The notes under the pieces: model-generated
Told to the model about the DNA's origin: nothing
Seen by the model: only the letters and a program-made list of their open reading frames with translations
Databases searched by the model: none
In this document: positions 12,613 through 17,696 of the stretch, piece by piece
Numbering within the stretch: the first letter of the stretch is position 1
Layout of the letters: each line of letters starts with the position of its first letter
Program-made: the position numbers and the translations under genes
Assembly: GCA_025937665.1 (NCBI GenBank)
Contig: JAICQW010000017.1
Location: 1 to 17,696, forward strand
Direction of reading: 5' to 3'
From: Nitrososphaeraceae archaeon
Lineage (GTDB): Archaea > Thermoproteota > Nitrososphaeria > Nitrososphaerales > Nitrososphaeraceae
DNA length: 17,696 nucleotides

Positions 12613-14007
12613 TTATTCTACATGATGCTCATAAACGAGTTTATCATAAAACCTAACTGACTTTACATTTACAAATTCCAACATGCCATATCTGGATAAT
12701 TCCCTCCCAAATCCACTATGTTTGATACCTCCAAAAGGAACTCTAGGATCGGAGGCAACCATATTGTTTACTGTAACGATACCACACTCCAATTCGCTTG
12801 ATAATTTCTGTGCCTTTTCCAAATCACGGGTCCAAATGCTGCCGCCAAGTCCAAAATCAGAATTGTTTGCTGCGTTTATTGCTTCAGCTTCATCTGCAAC
12901 AACCATTATTGGGGCTACAGGACCGAAAGTCTCCTCTCTTGATACTCGCATTTTTGAATTGACATTTTTTATTACTGTGGGTTTATAGAAAGCCCCCGTG
13001 CTCCCTATTCTCTGGCCCCCGGTTAGTAACTCTCCACCCAGGCTTATTGCATCTTTTACCATTGAATCAATATTGTCCAGACTTTTCATGCTAGATAATG
13101 GTCCTATATCAGTGCTATCTGACAATGGATCTCCGACATTGAGGTTTTCTGCTTTTTGAACGAAAGATTCTATAAATTCATTCGCAATTTTCTTTGAAAC
13201 AATGAATCTTTTTGAAGCAACACAGCTTTGACCGCAATTTAGAAATCTACCTTTGATTGCTCCAGACGCGGCTTTCTCGATATCAGCGTCTTCCAGGACA
13301 ATAAAAGGATCGCTGCCACCAAGCTCTAAAACACATTTTTTTAGTCGTGATGTTGCACGTTGGGCCACTTTGGCCCCGATTTCAATACTTCCAGTAAAAG
13401 TAACCCCGTCAATGTTAGAATCAATGAGCATTTCTGCAATCTTTGAATTACCAATAAGAGTACTAAATACACCATCTTCAGCCCCACTTTTTGAAATAGT
13501 TTTTTCAATTTCTATTCCGCACTGCATTGTTGCACTGGCAGGTTTCAGAACAATTGTATTTCCAGCCATCAATGAGGGTGCTGCAAAGCGCAGGGCCTGC
13601 CAATATGGAAAATTCCAAGGCATAATACTTCCAATAACGCCCAAAGGTTGGAAGGTTATCATTGTCTTATTGGCATCACTGTTTAGTGATTCATTGTTGA
13701 GAAGAATATCCCCATTATATGAGTAAAATTCAACAGCCCAGGCACATTTTTCTATCTCTGAACGAGATTCCTTGATGGGTTTTCCCATCTCTTCAGATGC
13801 GATTCTAGCTAATCTTTCTTTATCTTTTCGTAATTGCTCTCCTAACCGGAGCAATATCATTGATCTCTTACGAATATCGCCTTTCCATTCTCTAAATGCT
13901 GTTCTTGATTTATCTACAATCTTGGTAACTTGTTCGTTTGTCATATTTTCAAATTCATGTATCACCCTATCGTTGGCAGGATTGACTGTTACAACGGTAT
14001 TATCCAT
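12613..14007 (-). CDS. NAD(P)-dependent aldehyde dehydrogenase, succinate-semialdehyde type
   Basis: This enzyme oxidises an aldehyde to the acid with NAD(P). The 464-residue protein is full length for the family. Visible active-site elements are PLGVIGSIMPWNFPYW (121-136, Asn132), VLKPAS (153-158, Lys155), FTGSIEIG (204-211), LELGGSDPFIV (227-237, Glu228) and GQSCVA (259-264, Cys262 as nucleophile). EETFGPVAPI precedes the C-terminal dimerisation strand. The overall pattern and the N-terminal VTVNPANDRVIHEFE resemble succinate-semialdehyde dehydrogenases, but substrate cannot be fixed by motifs. In a thaumarchaeon, succinate semialdehyde is an intermediate of the 3-hydroxypropionate/4-hydroxybutyrate cycle, so a role around that metabolite is plausible. 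It is divergent from the 3-hydroxyisobutyrate-dehydrogenase-like gene across a 288-nt gap. Confidence 0.93.
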   Translation of the reverse strand: MDNTVVTVNPANDRVIHEFENMTNEQVTKIVDKSRTAFREWKGDIRKRSMILLRLGEQLRKDKERLARIASEEMGKPIKESRSEIEKCAWAVEFYSYNGDILLNNESLNSDANKTMITFQPLGVIGSIMPWNFPYWQALRFAAPSLMAGNTIVLKPASATMQCGIEIEKTISKSGAEDGVFSTLIGNSKIAEMLIDSNIDGVTFTGSIEIGAKVAQRATSRLKKCVLELGGSDPFIVLEDADIEKAASGAIKGRFLNCGQSCVASKRFIVSKKIANEFIESFVQKAENLNVGDPLSDSTDIGPLSSMKSLDNIDSMVKDAISLGGELLTGGQRIGSTGAFYKPTVIKNVNSKMRVSREETFGPVAPIMVVADEAEAINAANNSDFGLGGSIWTRDLEKAQKLSSELECGIVTVNNMVASDPRVPFGGIKHSGFGRELSRYGMLEFVNVKSVRFYDKLVYEHHVE

Positions 14008-14248
14008 ATATTAGATAATAAATCAACAAAGCATTAATATTCATATGCACTGCCAACTTCCTAACTAATGCAAATCTAATCAATATGCTTCGAAGAGACG
14101 TCAAAGTGAGCTTATTCAATTCTTACGTAAATCGATATTATTTCGTTGTATCCACGTTGACATGGCACATGTTACCAAATATAAGATTAATTAATTTCAT
14201 ACTAATATGTTTGAATTATATCAGTTTTTCATATCTGCAATGAAGATG

Positions 14249-14258
14249 TAAATATATT
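14249..14258 (+). promoter_or_regulatory. TATA-like box for the reductase gene at 14296
   Basis: taaatatatt lies about 42 nt upstream of ATG 14296, predicting a transcript start near 14280 and a leader of about 15 nt. The rest of the 288-nt divergent gap (14008-14295) holds no reading frame I can support. Confidence 0.4.
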
Positions 14259-14295
14259 GAAAAATCTTAAATTTCGAGTGCTATGAGATCATCTT

Positions 14296-15183
14296 ATGAA
14301 AATTGGTGTAATTGGAACTGGACTGATGGGATCTGCAATTGCTCATAGACTGATACAAAGAGGGTTTCAAGTATTCTTGTATAATAGGACCAGGGGAAGG
14401 GCCAGGGTACTGGTAAAAAAGGGTGCAATCCAAACGGAGCATCCCTCAGAACTGGGCAGAAAATGCAATTTTGTAATTATGAGTTTGACGGATGGCTATG
14501 CAGTAAAAGAAATTTTGTTTGGTGAAAATGGATTGATTAATAGTGAGAATTCAAAGTTATTAGTAGTTGACACCAGCACAGTATTGCCACAAGATTCTAT
14601 TTACTGTGCCAACCTTATGAAACAAAAAGGCTACTCAATGATACAGGCTCCTATCATGGGGGGACCCGATCCTACGATGAAAGGAGATGTAATATCTATT
14701 GTTTCTGGTGATAAGAAATCCGTTGAAAAATCTAAAAGAATTCTAACAAGTTATAGCAAGAAAATATTCATTCTGGGTAGTAAGGATGGTGCAGCTAACT
14801 TTATCAAACTTGCACTAAATCTCAATATTGCATTAATAGCGATCTCATTGGCAGAATCAATAGTATTTGTAAAAAAATCAAAAATTGATCCTGCAATATT
14901 TCTTGAAATTCTAAATTCAACCTATTTTAAAACAGGTCTCAGTGAAATAAAAGGACCGAAAATGGTAAAGAATAATTTTGAACCAAAATTCTTTTTGAAA
15001 AATATGTTAAAGGACGTGCACTTGCTTAATGATTGCGCAAGGCAAAATGGGATCACTCTTTCGTTTGCGTCACTGGCTGAACAATATTTCCGCATCGCAT
15101 CTAATAGAGGTTACTCAGAATTAGACTATACTGGAATATTGAAACTTTTTGGAGAATTTAATAACTTGGAATCGTATCGTTAG
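14296..15183 (+). CDS. Beta-hydroxyacid dehydrogenase family oxidoreductase (3-hydroxyisobutyrate dehydrogenase-like)
   Basis: These enzymes interconvert beta-hydroxyacids and semialdehydes or keto acids with NAD(P). The 295-residue protein is the family's usual size. IGVIGTGLMGSAIAHRL (3-19) is the dinucleotide-binding loop and VDTSTVLP (91-98) the conserved DxST segment. APIMGGPDPTMKGD (118-131) is the substrate-binding signature, with M in place of the usual S in APVSGG. GAANFIKLALN (165-175) carries the catalytic Lys171 and Asn175. Residues after YNRTRGRA (29-36) suggest NADPH preference by Arg residues following the second strand; this is inference. Likely substrates are glyoxylate, succinate or malonate semialdehyde, or hydroxyisobutyrate. 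A semialdehyde role would fit the aldehyde dehydrogenase transcribed divergently. An upstream ATG at 14283 is out of frame. Confidence 0.88.
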   Translation: MKIGVIGTGLMGSAIAHRLIQRGFQVFLYNRTRGRARVLVKKGAIQTEHPSELGRKCNFVIMSLTDGYAVKEILFGENGLINSENSKLLVVDTSTVLPQDSIYCANLMKQKGYSMIQAPIMGGPDPTMKGDVISIVSGDKKSVEKSKRILTSYSKKIFILGSKDGAANFIKLALNLNIALIAISLAESIVFVKKSKIDPAIFLEILNSTYFKTGLSEIKGPKMVKNNFEPKFFLKNMLKDVHLLNDCARQNGITLSFASLAEQYFRIASNRGYSELDYTGILKLFGEFNNLESYR

Positions 15184-15329
15184 TCACAAACGTCAAGAAG
15201 ATATATTAAATATTGACATGATTACACACGGAATTGATAGCAAATGTGAAGTAATGAATGACACAATACACTGCTCCTTTATACTCAAAATAAAATGCTC
15301 ACTTGTATCTCTTGAGATGAATCATTAGG

Positions 15330-15338
15330 TTTTTATTC
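15330..15338 (+). promoter_or_regulatory. TATA-like box upstream of aIF1A
   Basis: tttttattc is centred 24 nt before the ATG at 15358, so a leaderless transcript would begin near that ATG rather than the ATG at 15420. This matters for the start and frame question of aIF1A. Confidence 0.35.
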
Positions 15339-15419
15339 TGCTTAGAAGGAATTTTAAATGAGGTTTTTAAATTAGGTAAAAGAAAGGTACTAAGTGAATC
15401 TGATCTAAAGGAGTTAGTA

Positions 15420-15677
15420 ATGCCTCAACAGGGCGAACTTCTCGGGCGTGTCATAAAATTAGTTGGTGGAGATAACATCATTGTGAAATGTACGGATGGT
15501 AAAGTCAGAACATGTAGAATCAGAGGAAAGATAAAGAGACGTATGTGGATAAGAGAACATGATGTTGTACTTATCGCACCATGGGATTTTCAAACTGAAA
15601 AAGCAGACATTGTGTGGAGATATATTTCTGCTCATGCTGAAAAGCTTCAAAAGGACGGAGCCCTAGAGGGAATTTAG
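15420..15677 (+). CDS. eif1A: Translation initiation factor aIF1A
   Basis: aIF1A binds the A site of the small ribosomal subunit and promotes start selection. From ATG 15420 the product has 85 residues covering the S1/OB fold: GELLGRVIKLVGGDNIIVKC (5-24), DGKVRTCRIRGKIKRRMWIR (26-45), DVVLIAPWDFQTEKADIVWR (48-67) and the C-terminal helix. All family hallmarks are present. A Shine-Dalgarno-like AAAGGAG lies 6 nt upstream, supporting this start. However, the same frame stays open upstream and encodes GKRKVLSESDLKELV (15375-15419), which looks like a genuine aIF1A N-terminus. It has no ATG, GTG or TTG start in that frame. An ATG at 15358 would join it with one extra T in a five-T run. The true start is therefore uncertain. 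The gene converges on cbiD with 7 nt between the ends. Confidence 0.93.
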   Translation: MPQQGELLGRVIKLVGGDNIIVKCTDGKVRTCRIRGKIKRRMWIREHDVVLIAPWDFQTEKADIVWRYISAHAEKLQKDGALEGI

Positions 15678-15684
15678 AATAAGT

Positions 15685-16839
15685 TCAATTTTGTGGGTTA
15701 TCATCTTCGGGATAATTCCCTATTATCTTACCATTAAAATCAAGCAAAATGATTTTTAACCTCAATTGAGATTGAGAATAATTAGTCAAATGATCGTGGA
15801 CCTCTTTACACAGAATATTATAAAAAGAGTTTAATCCAAATTGATCAATCAATTCACTAACATGCCGCGCAGTATTCGCCGACATTATCTGCTTTACAAG
15901 CTCACTATTGGCACCACATTTACCTGCCAAAATTGCCAGAAAATTCATGTCGACATGAGATCCCTTTACATGAGTTTGTTTTATCCCCATTGCCATTTTT
16001 GTTAATTTACCAATGAACCCTACTACATATGCCTTCTTTATTTTCTTGATTGCACACTGTTTGACTCCAAATCCAATAAAATCTCCAATTTGAATATAAG
16101 CATGATCTGCAATTGAAGTTCCGTAAATGGCTCGTGCAAAGTCTTCGCTCCTCCCCCCAGTAGTCAGAATAACAGAATCAGAACCCATCGCTTTGGATAC
16201 ATCAATGCTCTGGCGAATTGAAGCCGCAAAGGACGCAGTAGAGTATGGGATTACTATCCCAGTTGTTCCTAAAATTGATATACCCCCCATTATGCCTAAT
16301 CTAGGATTGTCAGTTTTTTTCGCAATTTCTTCTCCTTTTGGTACACTTATTATTACTGATAAGCCATAGCTCTTTTTCTTTTGTTGATTTAGTATTTCTT
16401 CAATTGCGCCATAAATCATCCTTAGTGGAGTAGGATTGATGGCAGCTTTACCAATTTCAAGTCCTAATCCTGGTTTAGTAACTCTGCCTACCCCAATTCC
16501 TCCATCAATAACTATCTTACTTGCCGGTTCCAAAATAGATACTGTTGAACAAACTTCCGCTCCATTAGTAACATCAGGATCATCTCCTCCATCCTTAATG
16601 ACTGCAGCAGTAACCGATTTATCATTCTCTTGTCTTATCCAGGCGATGTCTATTGTTATTTGTTTATCCTTTGGTAGAGAAACGTTAACTTTTAATAGTT
16701 TTTCTCTGTTCACCAGAGCTGAAAGTGCTGCCTTAGTTGCTGCCGCAGCGCACGTACCAGTTGTATACCCAGTTCTAAGGGATTTTTTTTTGCCAACAGG
16801 TAAATCGCTTTCTTTAATATCGTCTGTACTTTGGAACAT
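15685..16839 (-). CDS. cbiD: Cobalt-precorrin-5B C1-methyltransferase CbiD
   Basis: CbiD methylates C1 of the corrin ring using SAM in the anaerobic cobalamin pathway. The 384-residue protein carries the diagnostic N-terminal LRTGYTTGTCAAAATKAAL (21-39). Further conserved parts are AVIKDGGDDPDVTNGAEV (79-96), KPGLGLEIGKAAINPTPLRM (about 122-141) and GILGTTGIVIP-like ISILGTTGIVIPYS (about 187-200). TTGGRSEDFAR and VKGSHVDMNFLAILAGKCGA occur in the C-terminal half. Length and order are normal and there is no truncation. It lies 13 nt downstream of the SDR gene on the same strand, suggesting co-transcription. Thaumarchaea make cobalamin, and this is one expected step; other cob/cbi genes are not in the window. 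Confidence 0.95.
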   Translation of the reverse strand: MFQSTDDIKESDLPVGKKKSLRTGYTTGTCAAAATKAALSALVNREKLLKVNVSLPKDKQITIDIAWIRQENDKSVTAAVIKDGGDDPDVTNGAEVCSTVSILEPASKIVIDGGIGVGRVTKPGLGLEIGKAAINPTPLRMIYGAIEEILNQQKKKSYGLSVIISVPKGEEIAKKTDNPRLGIMGGISILGTTGIVIPYSTASFAASIRQSIDVSKAMGSDSVILTTGGRSEDFARAIYGTSIADHAYIQIGDFIGFGVKQCAIKKIKKAYVVGFIGKLTKMAMGIKQTHVKGSHVDMNFLAILAGKCGANSELVKQIMSANTARHVSELIDQFGLNSFYNILCKEVHDHLTNYSQSQLRLKIILLDFNGKIIGNYPEDDNPQN

Positions 16840-16852
16840 ACATTCTCACTCT

Positions 16853-17620
16853 TTAAATAATTACTTTACCTCCGTCAATAATAAGAGTATTTCCAGTAGA
16901 GAAGGAAAAATTTTCACTTGCTATTGAAACAATACTCTTTGCAATTTCTTCAGGTCGACCTAATCTTTTCAGGGTATTTTCATTTTTTGCTTTTCGTAAC
17001 TCACGTATTGAAAGGGATTTATGCATTGCCAGTGTATCAATATCTCCCAAGGCAACTGAATATGATCTAATATTGTATTGTCCGTATTCTAATGCTATAT
17101 GTTTGGCCAAGCCAATCAATCCCGCCTTTGCTATAGAGTACGGCGAACCGCATGAATGTCCTGAAATGGCTGGAGTTGAGGCGATATTGATGATCACTCC
17201 TTTCCTTTTTTCCATCATGATTTTCAATACTTCCCTAGAAACTCGGAATGAGCCAATTAGATCAACTTGAAGTATATTCAACAATTCCGTGTCGGTTACA
17301 TCATGTACTTTCTTAAACCAAATTTTTCTTTCAAATGGAAAACCGGCATTGTTTACCAATACATCAACAGTGTTAAAATCTTTTGAGATACGTTTGATAA
17401 ATTGAACTATACTCTTAATTCTAATAACATCAAGTTCAATTCCATAACTGTTCTTGCCTATTATATTACAGGCCTTCTGCAACTTTGATTTCTTTCGAGA
17501 TGTAATTATGACAGTTGCCCCATTTCTTGCTAATTCCCTTGCAATTTCTAATCCAAGTCCTCCCGTACCGCCAGTTACAATTCCTATTTTTCCATCAAGA
17601 GACAACGATCTTAGATTCAT
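16853..17620 (-). CDS. Short-chain dehydrogenase/reductase
   Basis: This classical SDR of 255 residues has the cofactor loop TGGTGGLGLEIA (16-27), the LDV segment (63-65), NNAGFPF (90-96), the active-site Ser148 in INIAST (144-149), and Tyr161-x3-Lys165 (YSIAK). It ends in GNTLIIDGGK near the C-terminus, as in 3-oxoacyl-ACP-reductase-like SDRs. SRKKSKL after the second strand is rich in basic residues and suggests NADPH use; this is inference. The substrate is unknown. It is the first gene of a pair with cbiD (13-nt gap). A role in corrinoid synthesis is conceivable but has no motif support. The start codon lies about 25 nt from a TATA-like element embedded in a perfect palindrome, so the promoter may be controlled by a repressor. 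Confidence 0.9.
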   Translation of the reverse strand: MNLRSLSLDGKIGIVTGGTGGLGLEIARELARNGATVIITSRKKSKLQKACNIIGKNSYGIELDVIRIKSIVQFIKRISKDFNTVDVLVNNAGFPFERKIWFKKVHDVTDTELLNILQVDLIGSFRVSREVLKIMMEKRKGVIINIASTPAISGHSCGSPYSIAKAGLIGLAKHIALEYGQYNIRSYSVALGDIDTLAMHKSLSIRELRKAKNENTLKRLGRPEEIAKSIVSIASENFSFSTGNTLIIDGGKVII

Positions 17621-17638
17621 CAGTTGGATATTTTAATT

Positions 17639-17655
17639 GTTATCTATAAGATAAC
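17639..17655 (-). promoter_or_regulatory. Palindrome overlapping the TATA-like box of the SDR-cbiD operon
   Basis: GTTATC at 17639-17644 and GATAAC at 17650-17655 are perfect 6-bp inverted repeats around a 5-nt spacer. Read on the minus strand the spacer is TTATA, a TATA-box core about 25 nt before the SDR start at 17620. A protein bound here would block TBP, so the site may be an operator. No regulator is known. Confidence 0.45.
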
Positions 17656-17677
17656 ATAATAACTATAACATAATAAC
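17651..17677. repeat. Tandem direct repeat of 13 nt (two copies, 14-nt period)
   Basis: ATAACATAATAAC occurs at 17651-17663 and again at 17665-17677, separated by one T. The first copy overlaps the right arm of the palindrome at 17639-17655. Together they form a cluster upstream of the SDR promoter. In AT-rich DNA a simple duplication by slippage is possible, but the exact copies next to a palindrome suggest regulatory use. Confidence 0.5.
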
Positions 17678-17696
17678 GTTTTAATTTAATATTATC

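Noticed and set aside
13253..13726. 157-codon plus-strand frame inside the aldehyde dehydrogenase gene
   Set aside because: Mirror of a well-supported conserved gene; Ser/Ile/Pro-rich antisense composition with no family.
16436..16927. 163-codon plus-strand frame across the cbiD start and the SDR end
   Set aside because: Overlaps two real genes on the other strand and shows no domain or start signal.

Overview
The window looks like a chromosomal segment of an archaeon, most probably an ammonia-oxidising Nitrososphaerota (Thaumarchaeota) of the AT-rich soil type. Supporting signs are an archaeal histone, aIF1A, a Tsr3/DUF367 rRNA modification enzyme, the UPF0200/UPF0201 pair, CbiD-type cobalamin synthesis, archaeal TATA-like boxes 20-35 nt in front of many starts (leaderless style), and single genes or very short operons on both strands. 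The genus cannot be fixed from sequence reading alone. No insertion sequence, integrase, CRISPR array or rRNA was seen.

Layout. 1-950: an edge-truncated membrane protein (minus), a PRC-barrel-like small protein and an unrecognised 134-aa protein (both plus). 950-1926: a gene-poor stretch holding an unlisted small minus-strand gene at 1673-1849 that resembles the Os1348/NHLP (nitrile-hydratase-like leader peptide) family, plus weaker small reading frames. 1927-3905: a YcaO-TfuA pair, overlapping by 4 nt. 3936-6616 (minus): a siroheme sulfite/nitrite reductase followed by a two-domain rhodanese sulfurtransferase, convergent with YcaO-TfuA; a perfect 9-bp hairpin fills the gap. 6855-6929: tRNA-Val(CAC). 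7005-8255: S-adenosylhomocysteine hydrolase. 8463-8981: SLOG/LOG-like nucleotide-binding protein. 9014-10180: 3-hydroxyacyl-CoA dehydrogenase. 10287-10808: Tsr3. 10931-12211 (minus): a histone, UPF0200, UPF0201 operon. 12446-12571: possible tiny membrane or secreted peptide. 12613-14007: aldehyde dehydrogenase, divergent from a 3-hydroxyisobutyrate-dehydrogenase-like reductase (14296-15183). 15420-15677: aIF1A. 15685-17620 (minus): an SDR, then cbiD.

How the genes fit together. Most of the window is housekeeping: translation (tRNA, aIF1A, Tsr3), chromatin (histone), methyl cycle (SAH hydrolase), cobalamin (cbiD), sulfur assimilation (reductase plus sulfurtransferase) and carbon metabolism possibly linked to the 3-hydroxypropionate/4-hydroxybutyrate cycle. 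The most interesting part is 1.6-6.6 kb. A YcaO-TfuA pair, which in other systems installs backbone thioamides, sits divergently next to a gene for a RiPP-leader-like peptide and converges on genes for making and carrying reduced sulfur. This may be an uncharacterised thaumarchaeal peptide- or protein-thioamidation locus. The leader-like gene has no obvious C-terminal core, so the real substrate is unknown.
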